Of a DNA stretch of 42,506 nucleotides, positions 27,252 through 34,969 are shown in pieces; position 1 is the stretch's first letter, and each line of letters starts with the position of its first letter. The stretch spans positions 1-42,506 of the forward strand of contig JAITIJ010000074.1 in assembly GCA_031279495.1 (NCBI GenBank), read 5' to 3'. The DNA comes from Holosporales bacterium (lineage in GTDB: Bacteria > Pseudomonadota > Alphaproteobacteria > UBA3830 > JAIRMZ01). Position numbers and translations under genes: made by a program. The notes below the pieces were generated by a model that was not told the DNA's origin, did no database searches, and saw nothing but the letters and a program-made list of their open reading frames with translations.

Positions 27252-28388
27252 GTGTCTTGGAACAGAAAGATTCTAGTTGGATTTTTCGTGCTCTCTAGTG
27301 TGGTTGCATGGAAGGTGCGGGCAGAGATTCCTCGAGTACAGTGCGCAGATACAGCAAACGGGGCGCAGTGCGTGGTGATGTTTTCTAAGCCGATTGCTTC
27401 TTCTATCCAAGTACAATCGCAAAAAAACACTTTGTCTTTGACAGTTCATCAAGAGAATCCAGAGGATCCTCCGTTAGCGTTCTTCCGACCGGTGAAAATT
27501 TGCTCTGTTTTACAGGGCTACGAAATTCATCGCAGACCGGAAACAATATTATTACGCTTTAACACAACCGTACCCTTGCGTGTTACCAATCTGTCTTTAA
27601 CACCTTACGAAGGAAAGTTTTTACTGCGCTTTGCCCTTGTTCCTGCTACAACACCAACGCCTGTGTCGCAACCATTATGCGCAGCGGCTGCGCTTTCTAC
27701 GTCAAAGAAGCCACTGCATTTGATAGCTATAGATCCAGGTCATGGCGGTATTGATCCAGGAGCACGTGGCGTTAATGGCGAAAAAGAAAAGAACATTACA
27801 CTGGAAATGGCGAGAATTCTTCAAGAGATGCTTCAGAAAAAAGGATACAAGGTTGTTTTGACACGTGCAAAAGACATTACATTGCGCCGTATTGATAGGC
27901 TGAAGAAAATAGAATCTGCCAAAGCAGATTTGTTTATTTCTGTGCATGCAGATCACAATCCTGAAAAATCCATGCATGGGGCATCTATTTACACACTTGC
28001 TCCTGAAGCCTCAGATCCAGAATCAGCGCGGCTTGCACAGAGAGAAAATGTAGCGGATCAGCATATCGATGGGATGGAAGTATCTTCTCCGGAAGTAGCA
28101 CATATCTTAGACGACCTTTCAAAACGTGTGGTTCTTCAGCAAGCGAAGCAGTTTGCGCGTCTTCTCGAAAGAACATTGGATGAAGAGGATCGTTTACCAT
28201 TCAAGCCGCGTAGATCCGCAGATTTTCTTATCCTTTTGTCTGCCACTGTGCCGTCTGTACTGATTGAGCTTGGCTATCTTTCCAACGCAGATGACTGTAA
28301 GCGCCTGACTTCAAAAGTTTTTTTACATAAAATTGCAGGTAAGATAGTTAAAGCGATTGAGCAGTATTTTGTAGAAGCTTCTTTATGA
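27252..28388 (+). CDS. amiC: N-acetylmuramoyl-L-alanine amidase (AmiC type)
   Basis: Periplasmic zinc amidase that cuts peptide side chains from glycan strands during cell separation. The N-terminus (WNRKILVGFFVLSSVVAWKVRA) is a signal peptide. Residues about 25-135 form an AMIN-like targeting domain. The catalytic Amidase_3 domain follows, with ligands in IAIDPGHGGIDPGA, the glutamate in GEKEKNITL, the histidine in ISVHADHNP, and the catalytic glutamate in VLIELGYLSN. The GTG at 27252 is preceded by AAGGAGAG at about nine bases, so I accept it. The stop overlaps the PBP1A start by four bases, so the two cell-wall enzymes are coupled; this amidase-PBP1A pair is common in alphaproteobacteria. 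Confidence 0.95.
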   Translation: MSWNRKILVGFFVLSSVVAWKVRAEIPRVQCADTANGAQCVVMFSKPIASSIQVQSQKNTLSLTVHQENPEDPPLAFFRPVKICSVLQGYEIHRRPETILLRFNTTVPLRVTNLSLTPYEGKFLLRFALVPATTPTPVSQPLCAAAALSTSKKPLHLIAIDPGHGGIDPGARGVNGEKEKNITLEMARILQEMLQKKGYKVVLTRAKDITLRRIDRLKKIESAKADLFISVHADHNPEKSMHGASIYTLAPEASDPESARLAQRENVADQHIDGMEVSSPEVAHILDDLSKRVVLQQAKQFARLLERTLDEEDRLPFKPRRSADFLILLSATVPSVLIELGYLSNADDCKRLTSKVFLHKIAGKIVKAIEQYFVEASL

Positions 28389-30940
28389 GATTTTTGAGTC
28401 GCTTTATTGCCACAGTGTTTTTGATCCTGTTTATAGGTGCAGGAGTAACTGGGCTTGGAGGGCTCACGCTTCTGTATTATTTCGCAAGAGGACTTCCCGA
28501 TCATCATGAGCTTGAGACATATGCTCCTCCTCTTGTGTCACGTGTCTTTGCAACTGATGGGAGCCTTGTTGCGGAATATGCGCTAGAGAAGCGCCTTTTT
28601 GTGCCAATAGGAGCCATTCCAGACAGGCTTATTTGTGCATTTTTGGCGGCAGAAGACAAGAATTTCTTTACACATCCAGGGCTTGATCTGTTAGGAATCG
28701 TTCGCGCAACAATCGTCAATATCAACCACATGAGCCAACACAGACGGCTTGTAGGGGCCTCTACTATCACTCAGCAAGTTGCTAAGAATTTTCTTTTAGG
28801 CAACAAAGTCTCGTTTGCACGCAAAATCCGAGAAGCGATCCTAGCATTTCGTATCGAACAAGCCCTCGGAAAAGAAAGAATCCTTGAGTTATACCTCAAT
28901 AAAATCTATCTCGGAATGGGATCTTATGGTGTGGCGAGCGCTGCATACGCCTATTTTGGCAAGGCCTTGGAAGATCTTTCTGTCGCTGAATGTGCGTATC
29001 TAGCCGCCCTTGCCAAAGGGGCAGAGCATTATCATCCCGCGCGTTATCCTTTCCAGGCGAAAACGCGTCGTGATTGGGTTGTTAAGCGTATGCAAGAAGA
29101 GGGATGGATCACCACTCAACAAGCCGAAGAGGCTACGGCAGAGCCTTTAGCTACGATCTCGCCTCAAGAACGCGCTTTCACTGAAGCGGATTATTTTGCC
29201 GAGGAAATTCGGCGCGAGCTCATCGATCGATTTTCCTGGGAAAAACTATACACTGGAGGTTTCGTTGTTCAAAGTACGCTCGTTCCGGCTCTGCAAAAAG
29301 CAGCGCAAGAGGCCCTGCGTGCTGGCCTGCGCACCTACGATCGTCAGCATGGATGGCGCGGACCTTTAATGGAGGATGCGCGCACACTATCGTGGCAGGA
29401 AATCACAGAAAAATATGCTGCAAATAAAGGAGATCTGCCGCTTAATCTCGCGCGTGTTCTAGAGGTTGATAAAGAGGAAGCAAGGATAGAGCTCCAAGGA
29501 CGCAGAGGGCGAATTCCTCTATCCGAGCTTACTTGGGCACGTAAAAAACTCAACACAGGACTTGGACCCACTATAACGCATCCACGCGAGGCGCTGGCGC
29601 CTGGGAACCTCATTTGGGTCGGAAGAACCGACAACGGATATACACTTGAGCAGATTCCAGAAGTACAGGGTGGTTTGGTTGTGCTTGATCCGCGCACAGG
29701 GCATGTTTTGGCTTTGCAAGGGGGGTATGTCTTCACTACAAGTCAGTACAATCGCGTGACACAAGCTCGACGGCAATCGGGTTCGGCTATCAAACCCTTT
29801 ATATATCTTGCGGGATTGATGCGCGGGTTGACTCCTGCAACTTTGTTTGATGATGCGCCAATCGAGATTGATCTCGGGCCACAAGGTATCTGGCGTCCAA
29901 AAAATTATGGGAAGAGATTCTTTGGCAAACTGCCCATGCGTGTTGGGTTGGAAAAATCGCTCAACACACTAACATTGCGCGTTGCGCAAAAAGCAGGAAT
30001 TGAGAAAATTGCTGAGGTCACAGAAGCCTTTGGCATTTTCGATAAGATGCCGCACCAACTTTCCATGGCGCTGGGCGCTGGAGAAACGACTCTGTTACGC
30101 CTCACAACCGCCTATGCCATGCTGGCCAACGGAGGACGGAAGATTGCTCCATCTTTAATCTCGTTCGTACAAGATCGGTATGGACGCGTAATTTTAAAGA
30201 ATGATCATCGCGTTTCTAACGCTGTTCACGGATCTGACGACGCGCATCCACCACTGCTCCCCGATACGCGGCAAGAAGTGGCAGATTCACAAAGAGTGTA
30301 TCAAGTGATCAGTATGTTAGAAGGTGCTGTTATACGGGGAACAGCTCGCGCAGCGCAGACTCTGAGGACGCCAATTGCCGTTAAAACAGGTACGAGTAAC
30401 GACAGTAGAGATGTTTGGTGCGTCGGCTTCACACCAAATATCGCTGTGGGCGTATTCCTAGGATTCGACACACCGCGGTGTTTAGGAGCTCGTGCGACAG
30501 GAGGGTCATTAGCTGTTCCTATTTTTGTCGCTTTTATGAAGCGCATTCTATCGTCTTATGCGCCAACGCCTTTCAAAGTTCCATCCGGCATTTGTTTCCG
30601 TCGTATTGATCGGATGACAGGAGCTATACCATTGCCGGGAGCATCAAAAGATACGATTCTGGAAGCTTTTAAAGAAGAGGAAAGTCCCTCAGGAGCTGAG
30701 GAAGAGGTGCCGGCAGAGCACAAAATTGAGGATTCAGACGTCTCTTCCCAGGAAAACGAGGATCTCAGCGATCTGTGGGATATGGTATTACCAGAAAAAG
30801 AAGAAGAGGAACCGGAACGTCCGACACTGCATGGTCCCGACACACCTTTTGAGAGCAACGTTCCTTCCGAATCCGCGGCTCCTTCTCCAGAAGAAAGTGC
30901 AACTCCGGAAAGAAAGGGCTCTATACCGGCTCTGTATTAG
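28385..30940 (+). CDS. mrcA: Penicillin-binding protein 1A (bifunctional)
   Basis: Inner-membrane enzyme that polymerises and cross-links peptidoglycan. One N-terminal membrane helix (about residues 8-33) is followed by the glycosyltransferase domain with catalytic Glu90 in AAEDKNFFTHPG, GASTITQQVAKN and ELYLNKIYLG. An OB-like insert (about residues 310-420) precedes the transpeptidase domain with the active serine Ser467 in SGSAIKPF, the SLN triad in EKSLNTLTLR, and the KTGT box (VKTGTSNDSRDVW). The final 90 or so residues are strongly acidic and Pro/Ser-rich (KEEESPSGAEEEVPAEH, EKEEEEPERP), an unusual periplasmic tail. At 851 residues it is otherwise normal. Coupled to amiC by a four-base overlap. 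Confidence 0.96.
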   Translation: MRFLSRFIATVFLILFIGAGVTGLGGLTLLYYFARGLPDHHELETYAPPLVSRVFATDGSLVAEYALEKRLFVPIGAIPDRLICAFLAAEDKNFFTHPGLDLLGIVRATIVNINHMSQHRRLVGASTITQQVAKNFLLGNKVSFARKIREAILAFRIEQALGKERILELYLNKIYLGMGSYGVASAAYAYFGKALEDLSVAECAYLAALAKGAEHYHPARYPFQAKTRRDWVVKRMQEEGWITTQQAEEATAEPLATISPQERAFTEADYFAEEIRRELIDRFSWEKLYTGGFVVQSTLVPALQKAAQEALRAGLRTYDRQHGWRGPLMEDARTLSWQEITEKYAANKGDLPLNLARVLEVDKEEARIELQGRRGRIPLSELTWARKKLNTGLGPTITHPREALAPGNLIWVGRTDNGYTLEQIPEVQGGLVVLDPRTGHVLALQGGYVFTTSQYNRVTQARRQSGSAIKPFIYLAGLMRGLTPATLFDDAPIEIDLGPQGIWRPKNYGKRFFGKLPMRVGLEKSLNTLTLRVAQKAGIEKIAEVTEAFGIFDKMPHQLSMALGAGETTLLRLTTAYAMLANGGRKIAPSLISFVQDRYGRVILKNDHRVSNAVHGSDDAHPPLLPDTRQEVADSQRVYQVISMLEGAVIRGTARAAQTLRTPIAVKTGTSNDSRDVWCVGFTPNIAVGVFLGFDTPRCLGARATGGSLAVPIFVAFMKRILSSYAPTPFKVPSGICFRRIDRMTGAIPLPGASKDTILEAFKEEESPSGAEEEVPAEHKIEDSDVSSQENEDLSDLWDMVLPEKEEEEPERPTLHGPDTPFESNVPSESAAPSPEESATPERKGSIPALY

Positions 30941-31044
30941 GTAAGGCAAAAACGGAATGTATGAATTCCCTCATTTCCCTTCTTTCATTTTGCAGAGCGT
31001 ATAGTAGATTCTCTGATAGAGATTGTCGAAACTGTTCAGAAGTC

Positions 31045-32622
31045 ATGTTATCCAAAATACGCACCTATAGCGTAGATGCGCCTTCTGCGGGAAAGCGCCT
31101 TGATCAGTTCTTAGCTAATGCTATGAAAATAGCGCGCGCGCAAGTTCAAAAAATTGTCAAATCTGGCGGTGTTTCTTGCATTTTTAATGAACAAAAGGCG
31201 GACGTCTCTTCGCCATCTTATCGTGTACGCTTAGAAGAGGTGTTTGCTGTCGATGTACGTCTTTTGTCGACACAGGAACAGAAAAATACACTAATGCCTT
31301 ATCCCATGCCACTGGATATTGTATTTGAAGACACTGACGTGATCGTTCTTAACAAACCTGCAGGATGTGTTGTGCATCCTGGGGCCGGAACGCAAGAACC
31401 AACATTGGTACATGGCCTGCTCGCTTACACGAAGGGCCGGCTTTCCGATTGCGGAAACCCAATACGCCCCGGAATCGTGCACCGCTTAGACAAAGACACG
31501 AGCGGTCTTTTAGTGGTAGCAAAGACGAACACTGCACATCAGAATTTGGCGCGGCAATTCGCTCTTCACAATTTACTGCGTAGCTATGTGGCGTTTTGTT
31601 GGGGGAAGCCGTCCCCTCTCTCAGGAAGTATTGAAACCCAAATTGGACGTCATAGTGGCAATCGGCAGAAAATGACAGTCTTGCGAGAAGGTGGAAAACA
31701 CTCTCATACCATTTATACAACAAAGCAAGTTTTTGCCCGCCTTATTGCTTCTGAGGTACATTGCACCTTAAAAACAGGCAGAACTCATCAGGTGCGTGTC
31801 CACATGAGTGCAATAGGTTGTCCTTTAATTGGTGATACGCTTTACGCGCGCAAGCGCTCTGGAGCAACAACCGATCCTGTGTTAAAAGAAATCCTTACCT
31901 TCCCAAGGCAGGCCTTGCACGCTGTATCTTTAGGATTTGCGCATCCCACAACAGGAAAAAATCTTGTCTTTTCCTCTTCCTTGCCTAAAGATCTTGCGCG
32001 CTTAAAGCAATGTCTTATCAGGAAAGCCTCTCTTTTCTTGTTATGTGTTGTCTCAGCATGTTCTGGTCCTTCCTATAGGACAACGAGGATTCCAACGGGA
32101 GGCTGGCACCATGCAACAGAACGCCCCTATAAAGATCGTGGAGTGCTGTACATTCCCCAGCAGCATTATGTATATGCTGCTGAAGGAGAGGCCACATGGT
32201 ATGGACCCGAGTGCCAGGGACATCCAACGGCCATGGGAATGCGCTTCAACATGAATGCCGTTTCTGCAGCTCATCGTACATTACCGCTACCGAGCGTTGT
32301 TCGAGTCACCAATCTGGAGAACGGGCGTCAAATGCGCATCCTAGTAAATGATCGCGGACCGTTTCGTGATGTCCGGCGGCGTATTATCGATATCTCTCGA
32401 CGTGGAGCTCAGCTTTTGGGCTATTATTATAAAGGAAAAGCGCATGTACGTGTAGAATGCCTGCCAAAGGCAAGTTATCAGATGGCGTTAGCGTATAGAC
32501 GCAAACCATATCCTTTTACTAAAAGTATTCGCGCCGCATCTACAACAAGGTACTATCTCAGAAGAGAAAGGGCCTCCTATAGTGCTGCTTCTTCTATGCG
32601 TATCGACGATCTTATAGAGTAA
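31045..32622 (+). CDS. RluD-type pseudouridine synthase fused in frame to RlpA
   Basis: One 525-residue open frame joins two unrelated proteins. Residues about 1-310 are an RluD-type 23S rRNA pseudouridine synthase: an S4 domain (GKRLDQFLA), then the catalytic HRLDKDTSGLLVVAK and GRTHQVRVHMS. Residues about 313-525 are an RlpA lytic transglycosylase: a lipoprotein signal (RKASLFLLCVVSAC, Cys339), then a double-psi barrel (about 380-473) with GEATWYGPECQGHPTA, the catalytic histidine in SAAHRTLPLPS and aspartate in VNDRGPF. No SPOR domain is seen. A TTG at 31981 (codon 313) would start RlpA separately with a good 26-residue signal, though no ribosome site is apparent. I chose ATG 31045 because RluD homology begins there; an ATG at 30961 would add 28 unrelated residues. 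Real fusion, or two overlapping genes. Confidence 0.85.
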   Translation: MLSKIRTYSVDAPSAGKRLDQFLANAMKIARAQVQKIVKSGGVSCIFNEQKADVSSPSYRVRLEEVFAVDVRLLSTQEQKNTLMPYPMPLDIVFEDTDVIVLNKPAGCVVHPGAGTQEPTLVHGLLAYTKGRLSDCGNPIRPGIVHRLDKDTSGLLVVAKTNTAHQNLARQFALHNLLRSYVAFCWGKPSPLSGSIETQIGRHSGNRQKMTVLREGGKHSHTIYTTKQVFARLIASEVHCTLKTGRTHQVRVHMSAIGCPLIGDTLYARKRSGATTDPVLKEILTFPRQALHAVSLGFAHPTTGKNLVFSSSLPKDLARLKQCLIRKASLFLLCVVSACSGPSYRTTRIPTGGWHHATERPYKDRGVLYIPQQHYVYAAEGEATWYGPECQGHPTAMGMRFNMNAVSAAHRTLPLPSVVRVTNLENGRQMRILVNDRGPFRDVRRRIIDISRRGAQLLGYYYKGKAHVRVECLPKASYQMALAYRRKPYPFTKSIRAASTTRYYLRRERASYSAASSMRIDDLIE

Positions 32623-32642
32623 GCTTTGAGAAAATGAAAAAA

Positions 32643-32718
32643 TGGTGGGCGCTGCAGGGATCGAACCTGCGACCCTCTGATTAAAAGTCAGATGCTCTAC
32701 CGACTGAGCTAAGCGCCC
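32643..32718 (-). tRNA. tRNA-Lys (anticodon TTT)
   Basis: The minus strand folds as a full cloverleaf: acceptor GGGCGCT paired with AGCGCCC, D-loop AGCTCAGTCGGTAGAGC, anticodon loop CTTTTAA with TTT at 32683-32685, and T-arm GGTTCGATCC-like. The discriminator A and the CCA end are encoded (32643-32645). It reads AAA and AAG codons. It is convergent with the fused rluD/rlpA frame 21 bases away. Confidence 0.97.
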
Positions 32719-32792
32719 GCATAGCGCAGCCTATGAAAAGCCGGAGAAAAGAGCAAGTAGGAAAACACACGTCGGAATTTCCCCTTTACCTA

Positions 32793-32808
32793 ACTGGACC
32801 AGTCCAGT
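32793..32808. promoter_or_regulatory. Perfect inverted repeat, candidate operator
   Basis: ACTGGAC-CA-GTCCAGT, seven paired bases around two, lies in the divergent gap between tRNA-Lys (minus) and nusB (plus), 47 bases before the nusB start. The spacing and symmetry resemble sites of dimeric regulators such as the TetR or GntR families, but I cannot assign one. Confidence 0.4.
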
Positions 32809-32854
32809 AGAGTTCTAAGATAAGATAGGGGAGAGATGTCCGCTGGAAAACAAT

Positions 32855-33328
32855 GTGAAAAAAGCGGGCATGCGCTCTCTTGCGCGCCTTGCTGCTGTCC
32901 AAGCTCTATATCAACAGGAACATCAGCACCTTTCTATAGATGACACCTTAGAGGAATTCCTGTCCTATCGTTTTGGAACGCCCGTTCTCGATGACGAAGA
33001 AGCGCATGGAGGAGATAAGGTATTTCTTGTTGAGCTTATTAAAGGGGTAGCAACCGAAGCAAAGAGAATAGATGCCTTGATTTCAGCATCTTTGACTAGA
33101 GAATGGACGTTAGATCGTCTTGACCCTGTTTTGCGAGCCATCTTAAGAGCCGGCATATGCGAGCTGCTTATTTTTGAAGAAACCCCTGTACGCGTTATCT
33201 TGAACGAGTACATAGAGCTGACAAAGGCGTTTTTTGAAGGGAAAGAACCTTTTTTTGTCAATGGACTTCTTCACAAGGTTGCAATAACTCTGCAACAAGA
33301 CCTCCCAAAAGAAAAAGGAGCCCTTTAA
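32855..33328 (+). CDS. nusB: Transcription antitermination factor NusB
   Basis: All-helical factor that with NusE binds boxA RNA for rRNA antitermination. The 157-residue product shows SLARLAAVQALYQQE, the DLRKK-like central helices with LTREWTLDRLDPVLRAILRAGICELL, and the end VILNEYIELTKAFFEGKEPFFVNGLLHKVA, all typical. GTG at 32855 is in the natural frame; GGA lies eight bases upstream. An ATG at 32836 with a stronger GGGGAGAG is out of frame. ribH, its frequent upstream partner, is absent here. Its stop codon lies within the hairpin of the convergent gene's terminator. Confidence 0.94.
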   Translation: MKKAGMRSLARLAAVQALYQQEHQHLSIDDTLEEFLSYRFGTPVLDDEEAHGGDKVFLVELIKGVATEAKRIDALISASLTREWTLDRLDPVLRAILRAGICELLIFEETPVRVILNEYIELTKAFFEGKEPFFVNGLLHKVAITLQQDLPKEKGAL

Positions 33329-33336
33329 GGGCTCCT
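33306..33336 (-). terminator. Rho-independent terminator for the proline-rich repeat gene
   Basis: GGAGCCC (33317-33323) pairs with GGGCTCC (33329-33335) around five bases. On the minus strand it is followed by TTTTTCTTTT, so it terminates the minus-strand repeat gene ending at 33357. It overlaps the last codons of nusB, so it may also act on nusB, though the plus strand lacks a T run. Confidence 0.8.
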
Positions 33337-33356
33337 AAAGTTGTTCTTATCGATGA

Positions 33357-34586
33357 TTACTCGTGATGAGTTGCTCTGTGAGGGGCTTCATGAGTTGTAG
33401 GTCTGTGGACTGGAGCCTCTGCTGCGTGTGTTCCGGCTGTTGGGACTTTCCTTAGTCTCACTTCGCTAAGACTTTTTGCTCCGCCTGTTGGAACAATAGA
33501 TTTCTTTCCTGCTTCTCCAGGTTTTGCCGCTGGTGCCTTTGCTGCGGGAGGCGGCGGAGGCGGTGGTGGAGGCACATGCGCTGCTGCGTGTGTTCCGGCT
33601 GCTGCTGACGTTGCCGCTGCTGGGTGTGCTGCCCCTCCGGCTGCTGCGTGTGTTCCGGCTGCTGCTGACGTTGCCGCTGTTGGGTGTGCCGCCCCTCCGG
33701 CTGCTGCGTGTGTTCCGGCTGCTGCTGACGTTGCTGCTGTTGGGTGTGCCGCCCCTCCGGCTGCTGCGTGTGTTCCGGCTTCTGGGTGTGCTGGCGACGG
33801 AGGTGCTGACGAAGCCCTCTTTTTATCTAGAGTCGCTTTAGCAATTGCCAAAGCTCCAGGAGTTACGCCGCGCTGATCAACATGCGGAATCTCTCTTTTT
33901 ACAGTTTCTGTAGGTCTTAATTCTGATCTTTTAGTCCTCACATCTTCAAGGGATGGTGCCCTTGGTAGAAGCGGCACATGTGTTTCTGGGTGTGCCTCTC
34001 CAGGTTTTGCCGCTGGTGCCTTTGGTGCGGGAGGCGGCGGAGGCGGTGGTGGAGGCACATGCGCTGCTGGGTGTGTCTCTCCAGCCGCCGCGCGTGCTGG
34101 CGACGAAGGTCCTATCGCTTGTCTTGTCACTGGAGCTTCATGTGACCTCTCTCTTAGTCTTGTGGTTGGTAGCGTCGGAAGCCGTTGTACGGGCGCTTCA
34201 TCAGCACCTCTTGGCGTTCTTTGGTGGAAAGGAGCACGAGGGTGCTCTGGAACACCTGCTGCGGGAGCAAACCTTGCCGGGTCTCTCTTTTGTGGAACCC
34301 TCTGGTGTAGCTCAGAAGCCTCTTGTCGCCTTCTCTCCTGTTTCGCATTCCACCGAACGCTTCCGGCCGGTGCTTTCCTTTGCAATTGCGGTCTTGAAGC
34401 TGTGCCTTGCGGCAACGTCCTCGGCGCTTGTGGACCACCCGAACGTGGTGCTGCTGCTCGTGGAGAACCACCAGGACCACTCCCAGTTTGATTGCTAGCG
34501 TCTAATGCCACAGAGGGGCTAGTAAATGATAGGACGCTTATCAACGTTGTGATAGAGACGCCCCATAGGACCTTTTCTTTAATCAT
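33357..34586 (-). CDS. Secreted proline/alanine-rich repeat protein, function unknown
   Basis: A 409-residue product with a clear signal peptide (residues 1-27, KEKVLWGVSITTLISVLSF then SPSVA). The mature chain is low-complexity: a basic Pro/Arg/Gln-rich part (about 30-165), a nine-proline run after AHV (about 175-185), a middle part (LEDVRTKRSELRPTETVKREIPH), three 20-residue repeats (AGTHAAAGGAAHPTAATSA type, about 269-335), a second nine-proline run in a near-identical context (about 337-347) and a His-rich end. There is no cysteine and no catalytic motif. ATG at 34586 follows GGGAG at seven bases. It has its own terminator. Proline runs of this kind bind profilin, EVH1 or SH3 domains in other proteins, so a host-interface role is conceivable; that is inference only. 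A cell-surface spacer is the alternative. Confidence 0.75.
   Translation of the reverse strand: MIKEKVLWGVSITTLISVLSFTSPSVALDASNQTGSGPGGSPRAAAPRSGGPQAPRTLPQGTASRPQLQRKAPAGSVRWNAKQERRRQEASELHQRVPQKRDPARFAPAAGVPEHPRAPFHQRTPRGADEAPVQRLPTLPTTRLRERSHEAPVTRQAIGPSSPARAAAGETHPAAHVPPPPPPPPPAPKAPAAKPGEAHPETHVPLLPRAPSLEDVRTKRSELRPTETVKREIPHVDQRGVTPGALAIAKATLDKKRASSAPPSPAHPEAGTHAAAGGAAHPTAATSAAAGTHAAAGGAAHPTAATSAAAGTHAAAGGAAHPAAATSAAAGTHAAAHVPPPPPPPPPAAKAPAAKPGEAGKKSIVPTGGAKSLSEVRLRKVPTAGTHAAEAPVHRPTTHEAPHRATHHE
33514..33592. repeat. Direct repeat, copy A (polyproline cassette)
   Basis: A stretch of about 79 bases nearly identical to 33997-34075, encoding the nine-proline motif plus AKAPAAKPGE. Few substitutions are seen (for example Ala versus Pro after the proline run). 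It reflects an internal duplication within the repeat gene. Confidence 0.85.
33581..33780. repeat. 60-bp tandem repeat, about 3.3 copies
   Basis: Units 33601-33660, 33661-33720 and 33721-33780 differ by only one or two bases each; the 20 bases at 33581-33600 are a partial copy. The unit is a multiple of three and encodes 20 residues, so copy number can change without a frameshift. Confidence 0.95.
33997..34075. repeat. Direct repeat, copy B (polyproline cassette)
   Basis: Second copy of the cassette at 33514-33592, offset by 483 bases, in the same frame of the minus-strand gene. Together the copies flank the central part of the protein and the tandem repeats. Confidence 0.85.
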
Positions 34587-34969
34587 GTTTTTTCTCCCAT
34601 AAATATTTCTTAAGATGAAGTATCGCGTAGTTTGGTTAATTTTTCCTTAATGTCGTGATTTTTTGAAATCTTCGAACCATTGGATAATAGAAAACCTACA
34701 GACAGAACGGCATCTGAGGAATCCGTGGAACAAATACCTCTTGGGAAAAGAGGGGCTCTTCTGAACGCAACAAGACAAATTGTGACGCAAAATCGCTGTA
34801 TAATGCTAAAAAATGCTAAAAAGAGTACACAGCGAATCTAGCAACCGGTCTCAGAAAAGAGCTGTTATACGATACTTTCTTCATGGAAATCCATCAGATT
34901 CAGTGGCAAATGAGGTGTTACAATTGAATGAAAGCGGCGCTATTGCTGCCATTCATTATACTATAAAGA
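34587..34969. other. Leader region between ppiD-like and repeat gene
   Basis: About 380 bases with no supported gene; both flanking genes run on the minus strand. A minus-strand TATAAT (34955-34960) with TTACGA 16 bases upstream could start a long leader for the repeat gene. A plus-strand TATAAT at about 34799-34804 has no well-spaced -35 partner. Confidence 0.4.

Noticed and set aside
33581..33780. CRISPR-like regular repeats
   Set aside because: The units are contiguous with no spacers and encode in-frame protein repeats.
33524..33841. Plus-strand Leu/Arg/Val repeat frame, and a similar one at 33953-34498
   Set aside because: Both are antisense readings of the GC-rich repeat gene; the minus-strand product has a signal peptide, a ribosome site and a terminator.
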